A DNA stretch of 60,452 nucleotides, taken from Campylobacterales bacterium (lineage in GTDB: Bacteria > Campylobacterota > Campylobacteria > Campylobacterales > Sulfurimonadaceae). This document shows positions 50,723 through 59,072 of the stretch, piece after piece. The notes under the pieces are model-generated. The model did no database searches. It was not told the origin of the DNA and saw nothing but the letters and a program-made list of their open reading frames with translations. The translations under genes were made by a program, and so were the position numbers. Location: NCBI GenBank assembly GCA_024280035.1, contig JAJRQV010000089.1, forward strand, positions 1 through 60,452, given 5' to 3'. How positions within the stretch are numbered: position 1 is the first letter of the stretch; each line of letters opens with the position of its first letter.

Positions 50723-51724
50723 TTAGTACAATCCATTAATCTGCGCATCCGAATCCATCATAAATAGAGCATTATTAACCACTTCATCACCTTCGCTTAA
50801 ACCACCAAGTACAGCATAATGATTCGCATCAATAACCTTAACTTGTATCTCAAGGGGTTCGTACTCACCTGCAAACTCACCTATCATAAAGACATAAAAC
50901 GTTCCGTTTTTACGAATAACTGCCGTTGTGGGTAAAACAAGTTGCTCTTTTTCGTTTTTTAAAGAGGTCACTGTTGAATACATGCCAGGGAAGAGCTCAT
51001 GATTATCATTATCTATACGTAAACGAAGGGTTAGGGTAGCTACCTTTGGGTCAAGTTCAGGGTAGAGTAGTTTTTTGTCTGTCTTATACACTTTTTTTAA
51101 GCCCTTAAACCTTAGTTCATAATTTTTAGTACTTGACAAACGGGCACGTTCTTCTTCAAATAGTTTTACCTCCACCCAGACCTCATCTAAATTTACAATT
51201 TGAAAGAGTTTTGCTTTAGCATTAAAGGCAGAACCCTTCTCGATTCCTTTGATAAATACATAACCATCAACAGGAGCATAAATTGTAGTGTTGGCTTGAG
51301 CCTTTCCTTTTTTAAGGATAGCCTTAATTTCAGAATCCTTAATATTTAGCAGTTCTAATTTCAATCTAGCACTCTCTAACATTCCTTTATTTGGGCGTTT
51401 ACGAGTATAACGATAAGCATTTAGATACTCATCTTTTGCCTTAAATACCTCAGGTGAATAGACCCTTACAAGGGGTTCACCTTTTTTAACTTTTTGATAA
51501 ATTTTATCCGCATAAAGTTTAACAACATAACCACCAAAACGAGGGGAAATATCATACATACGTGCATCATCAGCCTTAACAAATCCATAATTTTTGATTT
51601 TTTGACTAATCAACTCTTTTTTAACTTTTACCGTTTGTACCGAAAAGAGCTGTTCTACAGTAGCTTCTCTCGCAACAAGCAATAGGGGTAAAAAGAGTAA
51701 ACATGATTTTAAAAATAGTTTCAT
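50723..51724 (-). CDS. cusB: CusB-like periplasmic adaptor of the RND pump
   Basis: A 333-residue membrane fusion protein with signal peptide (MKLFLKSCLLFLPLLLVAREA), then GFVKADDARMYDISPRFGGYVVKL, a helical hairpin, IYAPVDGYVFIKGIEKG and the beta-barrel segment LFPGMYSTV. It links CusA to the outer-membrane channel and in homologues hands metal to CusA. It is shorter than E. coli CusB (about 400) and lacks the N-terminal metal-binding tail. It overlaps the stop of cusC by one base. Confidence 0.88.
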   Translation of the reverse strand: MKLFLKSCLLFLPLLLVAREATVEQLFSVQTVKVKKELISQKIKNYGFVKADDARMYDISPRFGGYVVKLYADKIYQKVKKGEPLVRVYSPEVFKAKDEYLNAYRYTRKRPNKGMLESARLKLELLNIKDSEIKAILKKGKAQANTTIYAPVDGYVFIKGIEKGSAFNAKAKLFQIVNLDEVWVEVKLFEEERARLSSTKNYELRFKGLKKVYKTDKKLLYPELDPKVATLTLRLRIDNDNHELFPGMYSTVTSLKNEKEQLVLPTTAVIRKNGTFYVFMIGEFAGEYEPLEIQVKVIDANHYAVLGGLSEGDEVVNNALFMMDSDAQINGLY

Positions 51725-52899
51725 TATAATTCTCCTTGAAGTGCTGAAATTTTTACTTCAGCTTTATGATAATTTGCAATAGCAATGATGCTTTGCTGTT
51801 CTAACTTAAGTTTTTGTACTAAAAGATCTATATATTTAAAAAGATCCCCTCCTGTTGCAATAGAAGATGATGTTAATTCAAACATATGCTCAACTTGAGG
51901 AAGGGCTTCATCATGCACAATATGATAAATTTCATAGGCTGATTTCATCTGAAGATAACTTGCCTCAAACTCTGAAGTAATTGCAATCTTAGTATCCTCT
52001 TTCAAGCTCTGTGTAGACAGTGTTAATTTTCGTGCTTCTTCTTCTTGATAATCTTCACTTCCATAAATAGGTAGACTCACCCCCACTCCGAAGGTAAAAT
52101 AGTTATCAAAGTTTTTTCGATATGAGTACGCACCCAAAATATTAATATCAGGATAATTATTTAAATCTGCTGTTTTAACCAAGGCTTGGCTTTTTTGAAT
52201 CTCTTTCTCTTTTATAGCAAGATTATGGTTGTTTTCTAATCCATGTAAAAGGCTTGAACGACCGGGCATCTCATTAACTAAAAGCTTAATTTCTATGTCA
52301 TTTACCTCAAAAGCAGCTAAATAAGAGAGATTTGCATAAGTAGCATAAATTTTTGCATTTAAGACACTTTTTTGTATGCGTAAATCAGAAAGAGTAAGCT
52401 CTGCTGACATAATTCCCATGTGTTGATTTGCTTGTGTACTCGTATATGATTCAAAAAGCTCTATATTTTGTCGGGTTAAGTCTTCATAATCACAAATGAT
52501 TTTATATAGTCTTTCCCTCTCCCAGATTGTATAGGCTTGATTTTTAATAGCATTTACTAAGGTGACTTTTGCTTGTTCCAGATTTTCAGTTAAAACACCT
52601 TCTTGTGCAATAGCCACCTCTTTTAAACTATCTCTTTTACCAAAATAAGGTAGTTTTTGTTGCAAGGTCACTGTTTTTCGACTCATCGCTTGTGCATCAT
52701 CTATAGTATTTTGCGTATAACTTATATTTGGATTTGAAAACTGATTAGAGAGATCAATATTGGACTTATTTGCCGCAATACGAAAAGAGAGGGACTCTAA
52801 AGTAGGGTTTTCATCTAACGCCCTTTGTATCAGCTCATCAAGAGTCACAGCATAAAGCGTAGTGCCCAAAAAAGTAAGTATTAAAAGTAGTTGTTTCAT
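51724..52899 (-). CDS. cusC: TolC-family outer-membrane channel (CusC-like)
   Basis: A 391-residue outer-membrane efflux protein with signal peptide and the family opening LDELIQRALDENPTLE, then two long helical repeats (LSDLRIQKSVLNAKIYATYANLS-like heptads) with strands at FTFGVGVSLPIYG. It would form the trimeric exit duct for CusBA. It is the only TolC-family gene in the window; the distant adhesin secretion system lacks one, but sharing is not implied. Gene order is adaptor and pump downstream, YtkA-like gene 12 nt upstream. Confidence 0.88.
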   Translation of the reverse strand: MKQLLLILTFLGTTLYAVTLDELIQRALDENPTLESLSFRIAANKSNIDLSNQFSNPNISYTQNTIDDAQAMSRKTVTLQQKLPYFGKRDSLKEVAIAQEGVLTENLEQAKVTLVNAIKNQAYTIWERERLYKIICDYEDLTRQNIELFESYTSTQANQHMGIMSAELTLSDLRIQKSVLNAKIYATYANLSYLAAFEVNDIEIKLLVNEMPGRSSLLHGLENNHNLAIKEKEIQKSQALVKTADLNNYPDINILGAYSYRKNFDNYFTFGVGVSLPIYGSEDYQEEEARKLTLSTQSLKEDTKIAITSEFEASYLQMKSAYEIYHIVHDEALPQVEHMFELTSSSIATGGDLFKYIDLLVQKLKLEQQSIIAIANYHKAEVKISALQGEL

Positions 52900-52911
52900 C
52901 CCCCCGTACCT

Positions 52912-53298
52912 CTAAAAGTTCATTGAGGTTTTAACACGAGATTTTTTACCCTCAGTTGGTGTAATAAAGATATGAAACTGCCATGTTCCGCCCATCGCTA
53001 CATTAACCGTAACCTCATATTTTCCATTACCTAAGTCTTTAGCATTGGCTTTTGATTTCATTGCAGGCATACCGGGCATTGCAGGCATAAAAGCTTTAAC
53101 ACTTACCTTTGCGCCTTGAGGAACTTTACCCGCTTGTGTAATATCTAAGATAAAAGTATTTGAACCTGTTCCAATTGGTTTTTCTGAGCTAATGTGAACC
53201 TTTGTTGTTCTAAACTTTGCATCTTTTTCAAAGGCAGCTGCTTGAAGCAGCGAGGCAGTAAGTGTTAAACTTAATAAAACTAATAATATCTTTTTCAT
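52912..53298 (-). CDS. YtkA-like periplasmic protein, first gene of the cus operon
   Basis: A 128-residue protein with signal peptide (MKKILLVLLSLTLTASLLQA) and an immunoglobulin-like beta domain. The segment VKAFMPAMPGMPAMKSKA is Met-rich and the motif KYEVTVNVAMGGTWQFHIFI is typical of the YtkA/FixH-like family. The Met cluster suggests Cu(I) contact in the periplasm. It leads the cus operon, 27 nt after the -10 of a paired-box promoter. Confidence 0.8.
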   Translation of the reverse strand: MKKILLVLLSLTLTASLLQAAAFEKDAKFRTTKVHISSEKPIGTGSNTFILDITQAGKVPQGAKVSVKAFMPAMPGMPAMKSKANAKDLGNGKYEVTVNVAMGGTWQFHIFITPTEGKKSRVKTSMNF

Positions 53299-53325
53299 GA
53301 CGTATCCTTATTCCTAATATGTTGT

Positions 53326-53357
53326 ATTGTAACTTCTTTATGTGAGGGCTATGTGAG
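53326..53357 (-). promoter_or_regulatory. Paired-box promoter of the cus operon
   Basis: CTCACA (53357-53352), 5 nt, CTCACA (53346-53341), 9 nt, TACAAT (53331-53326), then the YtkA-like gene at 53298. Confidence 0.8.
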
Positions 53358-53401
53358 GCAATACTTCTCCTCAGAACTTCATTTATATTCTACCCTATAT
53401 T

Positions 53402-53433
53402 TTCACATAAGCTTCACACTTCTTTTATAAACT
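53402..53433 (+). promoter_or_regulatory. Paired-box promoter of the DUF302 gene
   Basis: TTCACA (53402-53407), 5 nt, TTCACA (53413-53418), then TAAACT at the 9-nt spacing (53428-53433), or TATAAA at 7 nt (53426-53431). Divergent from the cus promoter. Confidence 0.7.
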
Positions 53434-53457
53434 ACTTCACTAAAAAAGGATATGTAT

Positions 53458-53841
53458 ATGCGCTATATAGTAAAAAGTTCTAAAAGTGTAAAAGAGGTTG
53501 CTCAACGTTTAAAAGTGGGTATTGCGGCTAATGGCTTTGGTATTTTACATACCTATAACCTAGAAGATGCCTTAGATAAAAAAGGAATTACCCTAGGAGA
53601 ATCTTGCTGTATATTTGAGATATGTAACCCTAAACTAGCAAAAGAAGTTCTTAGTAGAGATATGAGCATGAATATGTTACTTCCTTGTCGTATCTCAGTC
53701 TATACAGACAAGGGAAGCACCTATATAGGTATAATTAAACCTTCGGCTTTACTGCAAGATTCAGAGCATTCACAAGAACTTTTACTCATTGCTGATATTG
53801 TAGAAGCCGCAGCAAAAGAGATTATAAATGAGTCTAGTTAA
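53458..53841 (+). CDS. DUF302 family protein
   Basis: A 127-residue protein from ATG 53458, chosen because AAAGGA ends 7 nt upstream; ATG 53452 would add two residues. The pattern VKSSKSVKEVAQRLKVGIAANGFGILHTYNL, then CIFEICNPKLAKEVL and LLPCRISVYTDKG is that of DUF302, a small alpha-beta domain of unknown activity often found near metal and redox genes. Two Cys (SCCIF) and a third near LPC could contact thiophilic metals. No signal peptide, so cytosolic. It has its own paired-box promoter. Confidence 0.85.
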   Translation: MRYIVKSSKSVKEVAQRLKVGIAANGFGILHTYNLEDALDKKGITLGESCCIFEICNPKLAKEVLSRDMSMNMLLPCRISVYTDKGSTYIGIIKPSALLQDSEHSQELLLIADIVEAAAKEIINESS

Positions 53842-53898
53842 GTATTTTTATTGAAATATTATTATGCTTTATCTCTGTTATCTTAATATTAGGATTTC

Positions 53899-53930
53899 TA
53901 CACAAAATCCTCACATTATCCTAGTATAAT
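53899..53930 (+). promoter_or_regulatory. Paired-box promoter of the 155-residue unknown gene
   Basis: TACACA (53899-53904), 5 nt, CTCACA (53910-53915), 9 nt, TATAAT (53925-53930), 25 nt before the ATG at 53956. Confidence 0.75.
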
Positions 53931-53955
53931 ATAGGTAAGACAGAAGGAGGATATC

Positions 53956-54423
53956 ATGAGAATAAATCCTAACTCAATAGTATTTAATATTAAGACTAAA
54001 GATTATACACATGACTTGTTTGAAAGTGTTAGACCTTCTTATCAAAAATTTGATTATCGATTTCAGCGTAATGGACTGACCTTTAGTATGGCACTATTTT
54101 ATTCGCCAGATTCTTTAGATGAAATTGTTTTTACACATTCTATTCGTACAACTGATAAAATCATAAGAGTTTATGATAATCTTTTTTGTATTATTTTTGA
54201 TATTTCTTCGGGGATTAAAGGTTTTAAAGCCTGTCAAAATATTTTGTCTGCTTATGAAACAAAACATTTTTCTCAACAACTTTATATCTCTTATGCAAGT
54301 ATTGAAGAGTATCCTTATGAAGAGATTATTTTTTCACATCTTAAATCTTTTCTTGATTATGCACTCAAAGAAAATCTTGTTAATCAAGTTACCGATGGTT
54401 TTCATGAGCTAGAGACTGTTTAA
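53956..54423 (+). CDS. Unknown cytosolic protein in the metal regulon
   Basis: A 155-residue protein with a strong ribosome site (GAAGGAGG) and no signal peptide. It is an alpha-beta protein: VFNIKTKDYTHDLF, then LTFSMALFYSPDS, NLFCIIFDISSGIKGFKA and QQLYISYASIEEYPYEEI. The alternation of hydrophobic strands with helices and the phrase YISYASIEEYP faintly recall a degenerate GGDEF/cyclase-like fold, but no catalytic motif remains and I do not assign a family. Its promoter has the paired TCACA boxes, so a role in metal stress is likely. Confidence 0.7.
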   Translation: MRINPNSIVFNIKTKDYTHDLFESVRPSYQKFDYRFQRNGLTFSMALFYSPDSLDEIVFTHSIRTTDKIIRVYDNLFCIIFDISSGIKGFKACQNILSAYETKHFSQQLYISYASIEEYPYEEIIFSHLKSFLDYALKENLVNQVTDGFHELETV

Positions 54424-54461
54424 GCTTTCTAGCCCCTTAGCATAGATAACGACAAAACGAC

Positions 54462-54746
54462 TTACTTTCCATCTTCTTGTGTTTTAGACTCTTCAATAAA
54501 TGCTAAAATATCCTTTGTCTCTTGCTCTGTTAAACCCGCACGAACTCGCATATGTTGCATAGAATATTTCCATGCTCTTTTGCTTAAGTCAGCCGGTTCC
54601 CTTAGGTTATGACATCGCATACAGACATCTGACCAAATAGTAGCACCATTAGCACTATTAGGAGTAATCTTTTCGCCAAAAATAGAGGCACTTAATCCGG
54701 ATGTTAGCAGACATGAAATAACTACTACTTGTAATATTTTTTTCAT
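54462..54746 (-). CDS. Small mono-heme cytochrome c
   Basis: A 94-residue protein with signal peptide (MKKILQVVVISCLLTSGLSA), one heme motif CMRCHN near residue 42, and MQHMRVRAGLTEQETKDILAFI with a likely axial Met. It is a minimal cytochrome c of about 75 mature residues. It follows the interrupted porin gene by 12 nt and is likely co-transcribed from the paired-box promoter at 56072-56103. A link between periplasmic electron transfer and metal stress is inferred. Confidence 0.8.
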   Translation of the reverse strand: MKKILQVVVISCLLTSGLSASIFGEKITPNSANGATIWSDVCMRCHNLREPADLSKRAWKYSMQHMRVRAGLTEQETKDILAFIEESKTQEDGK

Positions 54747-54758
54747 CTTTTTCTCCTC

Positions 54759-56036
54759 TTAGAAACCAAAGGCTAGCTGGGTAAGAACACGATTGTTATT
54801 CACACTCGCATCCCCCGCATTATCTTCATTATCATTATATTCATAGGCGATTTTTGCAATTAAATTGTTTGCGAAAAGGTAATTCAGACCAATAGCCCAT
54901 TGGTTTCGTTCAACCTCTGGATTATGGTAATCACTGTAACGTAAAACTGGTTCAATTGGTAAAAAAGAAAATTGATAAGAGGCTTGGGCATACCAAGCTC
55001 TCCATGTTCCACCCTCAAGTGAACTTTTGTCATTATCACCAATTTTTTGTTTAATATATTCAGCTTTGATATCAATAGCATTAAGGTTATACATAACATC
55101 TACTCCTGCAACGTCATAATCACGCTGAAGCTTATCATCAATAGCAGAACCTCCCGTAATCGTAGTCGCAGTTAATGTTTCAGATACCTTACCCTTTGCG
55201 TAGGAGACGCCAATTTCCATCCCACCTACAGGGTTAAGGGCAAAACGTCCACCCCATGTTTTTGAAGCATCTCCTGAACTCGTTTTACCACTCGCATCAA
55301 CAATAACATCCCCATCAGGTGCTTCTGCAAAAGTTGGCGCATTACCAACAAAAATAACATAATTACTTCTGATATCTACCACCTTAGGCAAACCACCTCT
55401 TAAGGCAGCTCCAATAAAAGAGGTAGGCGCCGCACCATCATGACCAAAACCCACTGGAGTAGCAGGAAGTTTGTTAATCCATGAGGGGTGTTGGTTTTGA
55501 ACAAACTGACCAACAGGCGACATAAATTTACCAAGCTGAAGCCCCATATAATTATTTAAAAAGAGGGTGCCTGCGGCATATTCTAGCTCAGTATCTGTCT
55601 CCCCTTGATTATTTGTTGTGAACTCCAACTCGCCCTCAAATTGGAAAATATCTCCATACTGATAATGGAAAATAGGAGCAAACTTTACACCTGAAAATTC
55701 ATTATCACTTCCTTGTTGATCTGTCCAATCAAAGGAGGCATAACCTGCAAGTTGAAAACCTGATTTAGCATTACTTTCAAGTTCTGTTTGCATCTGTATA
55801 ACCTCTTCTTTTAAGGCTTGAAATTCATGTGATTTAGTGTCAACAGTCTCGCCTTCACTGTAGCTTGTGGAACGAGCCCGTAATGCATCATTAGACTTTT
55901 TTAGTTATCCAACTAACTGCTTAAGTTCTTGCATATCTTGGCGAAGTTGTGATAGGTCTTCCTGATTCGCAGGCACAGCAAAAAGTACAGAAGAAAGTAC
56001 AGCACTAAGCGTAATACTGGTTATAAATGTTTTCAT
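54759..56036 (-). pseudogene. Coiled-coil outer-membrane porin interrupted by in-frame TAA
   Basis: From ATG 56036 (GGGAG 5 nt upstream) the frame encodes a signal peptide (MKTFITSITLSAVLSSVLFA) and a coiled coil (QLRQDMQELKQLVG), then meets TAA at 55905-55907 (codon 44). The frame continues LKKSNDALRA...QALKEEVIQMQTELESNA and a 330-residue barrel ending LTQLAFGF. Without the stop it would be a 425-residue trimeric porin with a normal stalk. Restart at ATG 55793 would give a barrel without signal peptide. The promoter carries paired TCACA boxes, so the gene belonged to the metal regulon. A cytochrome gene follows. Confidence 0.75.
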
Positions 56037-56071
56037 GAATACTCCCTATTCATTTTATTCGATAGGCTATA

Positions 56072-56103
56072 AGTATAGGCTTGAGATGTGAAGTCTTTGT
56101 GAA
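56072..56103 (-). promoter_or_regulatory. Paired-box promoter of the porin-cytochrome pair
   Basis: TTCACA (56103-56098), 5 nt, TTCACA (56092-56087), 9 nt, TATACT (56077-56072), ending 35 nt before the ATG at 56036. Confidence 0.8.
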
Positions 56104-56132
56104 AAAAAGGAAAAAGAAAATTATTATCGTAG

Positions 56133-56579
56133 TTAACTCGTTCTATTAGAAGCTTCAATAACTGCTTTCATCACCCTGCCTTTTGCTTTCATACCCGTAA
56201 TAATTGCTTGAAACATTAGTGTGTTTTTTGTCATCTGTGTTGTCTCAACATCAAGGTCAACACTGTTTCCATCATTTCGACTTAGGTGCGAACCTCTATA
56301 AAAGAGTTTGGCTTTATCGATCTCATCTTCCGAACTTGATTTAAAGTATTTACCCTGTGTAGCAGCAAGCTCTAACTTTTTTATACTCTTTTTATCTTTA
56401 TCTTTTTGAAAAAATTCTTTTGCTTCGTTTTGAAGGATTTTTGCAAAATTTATATCTCTTGCTTTATAAAAAGGGGTGTCTATATTCGCAATATTTCCAG
56501 CTATCAGTTTCCCTCTAGCTGAACGATAATCAAGTGCCTTTTCTGCTAAAGCATTGACCTTATCACTTATATTACTCAT
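56133..56579 (-). CDS. flgB: Flagellar rod protein FlgB, isolated from other flagellar genes
   Basis: A 148-residue protein with the rod-protein signature near the N-terminus (RGKLIAGNIANIDTPFYKARDINF) and the C-terminal helix MTKNTLMFQAIITGMKAKGRVMKAVIEA. FlgB forms the proximal rod at the MS ring and is secreted by the flagellar export gate. Usually flgB heads flgB-flgC-fliE; here neither partner is present. It follows a lipoprotein gene by 2 nt and would be driven by a paired-box metal promoter. It could be the only flgB or a duplicate. Confidence 0.85.
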   Translation of the reverse strand: MSNISDKVNALAEKALDYRSARGKLIAGNIANIDTPFYKARDINFAKILQNEAKEFFQKDKDKKSIKKLELAATQGKYFKSSSEDEIDKAKLFYRGSHLSRNDGNSVDLDVETTQMTKNTLMFQAIITGMKAKGRVMKAVIEASNRTS

Positions 56580-56581
56580 GT

Positions 56582-57286
56582 TTAACTTCTATTACCTTGG
56601 TGTTGAAGTATTCCTGCTCTCAATTTTTTAAGGTTTTGAGTTGAACTATTTAACCAGTTATCTAAAACAGGTTTCACATCTTTAAAAACAAGTTTATCTG
56701 CATCAACATCAACCTCTTTACCTTTTTCCAGACGCATCATCTGAATAAGTACTGCGCCTGTTTGGGCATCTTTAATTCTACCTTCACCTAAGATACGAAT
56801 ACTTTCATCTTTAAAAGTAGCACGGGCTATCATCGTGCCCACAAACATCATTGGCATATAACTCATTCCATTTAAGTCATCAAACTCAACACTCACAGAA
56901 GAAATTGAGCCCTCATACACTAAGGTGTTTGCATGATCAGGTGAGTCAACAAGTGTATAAATAGACTCACGCTGAATCATCTGTTTATATGCCATAGTAA
57001 GGTACTCAGAGATCTGACTTATTAAAAGTTTTTGCTCTGAAGTTTGATCTTTTTCATTAATAGCTGCAAGCACTTTTACTGGAGCAATATAAATATTTTT
57101 ATAATGAGTAAAGTCCGCCTTTGGCGAAAAATATGTTTTAGTACCTTCGAGTTTAGCGCTCTGTTTAAAATCCTCTTTAGTGTCTAAAAACTGAGAATCA
57201 TTAACCGTCATGTTTTTACTTGAACATCCTGAGATAAAAAGCATAGCCCCTATTAAAGAACTGCTTAAAAGTAGAGATAATTTCAT
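56582..57286 (-). CDS. DUF3313-like outer-membrane lipoprotein
   Basis: A 234-residue protein with lipobox LFISGC, then YKNIYIAPVKVLAA, LISQISEYLTMAYKQMI and TLVYEGSISSVSVEFDD. This resembles the DUF3313 lipoprotein family, small periplasmic domains related in fold to the FlgT/LPP20 middle domain. A segment YMPMMFVGTMIA is Met-rich. It is 2 nt upstream of flgB, so a rod- or envelope-related role is possible. Transcription starts at a paired-box promoter shared with the divergent HD-GYP gene. Confidence 0.7.
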   Translation of the reverse strand: MKLSLLLSSSLIGAMLFISGCSSKNMTVNDSQFLDTKEDFKQSAKLEGTKTYFSPKADFTHYKNIYIAPVKVLAAINEKDQTSEQKLLISQISEYLTMAYKQMIQRESIYTLVDSPDHANTLVYEGSISSVSVEFDDLNGMSYMPMMFVGTMIARATFKDESIRILGEGRIKDAQTGAVLIQMMRLEKGKEVDVDADKLVFKDVKPVLDNWLNSSTQNLKKLRAGILQHQGNRS

Positions 57287-57309
57287 AATTTTTCCTTTTT
57301 GTTTTAGAA

Positions 57310-57341
57310 ATTATATTAAGAGTGTGTGAGTGCTTTGTGAA
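57310..57341 (-). promoter_or_regulatory. Paired-box promoter of the lipoprotein-flgB pair
   Basis: TTCACA (57341-57336), 5 nt, CTCACA (57330-57325), 9 nt, TATAAT (57315-57310). Back to back with the HD-GYP promoter, only 2 nt apart. Confidence 0.8.
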
Positions 57342-57343
57342 TG

Positions 57344-57375
57344 TTCACATAACACTCACAAAGTTATAATAAAAT
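57344..57375 (+). promoter_or_regulatory. Paired-box promoter of the HD-GYP gene
   Basis: TTCACA (57344-57349), 5 nt, CTCACA (57355-57360), 9 nt, TAAAAT (57370-57375), 17 nt before the ATG at 57393. Confidence 0.75.
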
Positions 57376-57392
57376 ATTATAAAGGCTACTCA

Positions 57393-58622
57393 ATGAAAAT
57401 ACACTCTCGTATCCTAAAACCCTTACTTATTTTTTCTCCTATTATTGCCTTGTTCGCTTCACTTTTCACTCTGTATATTCAACTATCTCAAATGGAAGAG
57501 AAGGTTCTTGTTCTAGCTAAAAATGAGGTCAAACATTTTACAAAAGACCTTGAATTAAGAGATGATATGCATACGTATACACTCGAACTCTCTGATACAA
57601 ACTTTTTAAATATCTCTATCTTAAATACAGAAGGTTTACGTATTTACTCTAATCAAACCAAAGATTACAGACAGATACAAAATGAATTAAAAAAGATAGA
57701 CCACCATCTCACTACTAAATCAGACCCTGAGTATCAAGAACGCCTTATCCATAACCATATTAAAAAACAGTTCTATTTTCAGTTTAAAGCCCCCATACAA
57801 ACAAAAAACTTTAGAGGTTATGTACAGGGGCTTTATCACATCTCTTCTCAAGAGGTTGACGACATTTATACTAATATATTTTACAGTCTTGTTCAACTTC
57901 TAAGTACAGTTTTTATTACCACCTTGCTCTTATATCCCCTTATTGTTTATCTTAATAAGAGTTATATGCAACAGAGCCAAAACCTTTTACAGGCCAATCT
58001 TGAGATTATGTCCGTACTTGGTAGTGCTATAGCCAAACGAGATAGTGATACCAATGCCCATAATTACAGAGTAACACTTTATGCAATAGCCTTTGCGAAA
58101 GAACTTAGATTTACTCCTGAAAAGATGATGGGTTTAATCAAAGGCGCTTTTTTGCATGATATTGGGAAGATAGGTGTCTCAGACATTATCTTACTTAAAC
58201 CCAATAAGCTTACTTCAGATGAGTTTGAAAAAATGAAACTTCATGTTGAGTACGGGGTTGATATTATTTCAAAAAGCAGATGGTTAGACGATGCAAGGGA
58301 TGTTATCGCTTATCATCATGAGAAATATAATGGTCAGGGTTATAATCAAACCCTTAAAGGTACAGAGATTCCTCTTAATGCTAGGCTTTTTATGATTTGT
58401 GATGTGTTTGATGCTCTTATCTCAAAACGTCCTTATAAAAAAGAGATGAATTTTAATGACAGTATAAAAAAACTAAAAGGAGAGGCAGGTTCTCATTTTG
58501 ATCCCCATCTTGTTGATATTTTTCAGAGTTTTATTTTTCCTGTATTTAAAAATATTACACAGCTTAAAGATGAAGAGCTACATCAACTTCTAATGGAAAA
58601 ACTCAAAGAGTTTTATCATTAA
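57393..58622 (+). CDS. Membrane-bound HD-GYP domain protein
   Basis: A 409-residue protein from ATG 57393 (AAAGG 8 nt upstream; the earlier ATG 57330 lies before the promoter -10). A first membrane helix (LLIFSPIIALFASLFTLYI), a periplasmic sensor of about 130 residues and a second helix (STVFITTLLLYPLIVYL) lead to an HD domain: AHNYRVTLYA, FLHDIGKIGVSD, HVEYGVDIIS, AYHHEKYNGQGYN, CDVFDALISKRPY. The GYP motif reads GYN. Metal ligands are all present, so c-di-GMP hydrolysis is plausible. It may link metal stress to motility or biofilm. Confidence 0.88.
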   Translation: MKIHSRILKPLLIFSPIIALFASLFTLYIQLSQMEEKVLVLAKNEVKHFTKDLELRDDMHTYTLELSDTNFLNISILNTEGLRIYSNQTKDYRQIQNELKKIDHHLTTKSDPEYQERLIHNHIKKQFYFQFKAPIQTKNFRGYVQGLYHISSQEVDDIYTNIFYSLVQLLSTVFITTLLLYPLIVYLNKSYMQQSQNLLQANLEIMSVLGSAIAKRDSDTNAHNYRVTLYAIAFAKELRFTPEKMMGLIKGAFLHDIGKIGVSDIILLKPNKLTSDEFEKMKLHVEYGVDIISKSRWLDDARDVIAYHHEKYNGQGYNQTLKGTEIPLNARLFMICDVFDALISKRPYKKEMNFNDSIKKLKGEAGSHFDPHLVDIFQSFIFPVFKNITQLKDEELHQLLMEKLKEFYH

Positions 58623-58690
58623 TTATCTATTTCATAATAATGATTAATCATAATAGACTCATAATCATCAGGAAAATTGTTTCCTGTTTT

Positions 58691-59071
58691 CTACATATAT
58701 CCCATCATACGTGCTAAAATAGGTCTCCATTCATTAGGGGAATAAAGACTCTTCTCTCTAAAACCATGACATTGCGTACAATATCTTTGCGTAATAATAT
58801 AATCTTTTTCTTTTGAAGAACCTGCTTTCATTGAGTGGTCATTTTTGTCCATTTTAATACCAGATCCACACTTCATTGCAGCACTACTAGACATATTAGA
58901 ATCATGTTTCATCTCTTTTGAGTCATGTTTCATTCCACCCATCATCATGCCACATTTCATCATACCCGAAGAGTATTTATCATCACTTCCACCCATACCA
59001 CCCATCATCATACAGCCGCTTAATATGCTTACTAAAGAGAGCATTATCACTGTGCCAGTAAAGTACTTCAT
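58691..59071 (-). CDS. Met/His/Cys-rich lipoprotein with cytochrome-like CTQCH motif
   Basis: A 126-residue product with lipobox ILSGC, a Met-rich stretch (CMMMGGMGG), MKCGMMMGGMKHDS, MKCGSGIKM and then YCTQCHGF, a single heme-binding motif, followed by SPNEWRPILARMMGYM. The first part is an obvious Cu(I)/Ag(I) sponge; the second resembles a minimal cytochrome c. After the TAG (58691-58693) the frame continues with protein-like sequence (KTGNNFPDDYESIMINHYYE) to TAA at 58619, suggesting a lost or optional 23-residue tail. Third gene of the 59743 operon. Confidence 0.75.
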   Translation of the reverse strand: MKYFTGTVIMLSLVSILSGCMMMGGMGGSDDKYSSGMMKCGMMMGGMKHDSKEMKHDSNMSSSAAMKCGSGIKMDKNDHSMKAGSSKEKDYIITQRYCTQCHGFREKSLYSPNEWRPILARMMGYM

Positions 59072-59072
59072 C

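Noticed and set aside
51724-52899. CusC-like protein as the missing TolC of the adhesin secretion system
   Set aside because: It is coupled to cusB and cusA and lies 30 kb away. Sharing cannot be excluded but the sequence does not support it.
57330-57392. Upstream ATG at 57330 as the start of the HD-GYP protein
   Set aside because: It lies before the promoter -10 (57370-57375) and would add residues unlike a membrane-protein N-terminus. ATG 57393 has a ribosome site.
29865-58693. Reassignment of TAG to an amino acid
   Set aside because: arsC and the porin at 28345 end in TAG after complete C-termini, and one interrupted gene uses TAA. Simple reassignment does not explain the pattern.
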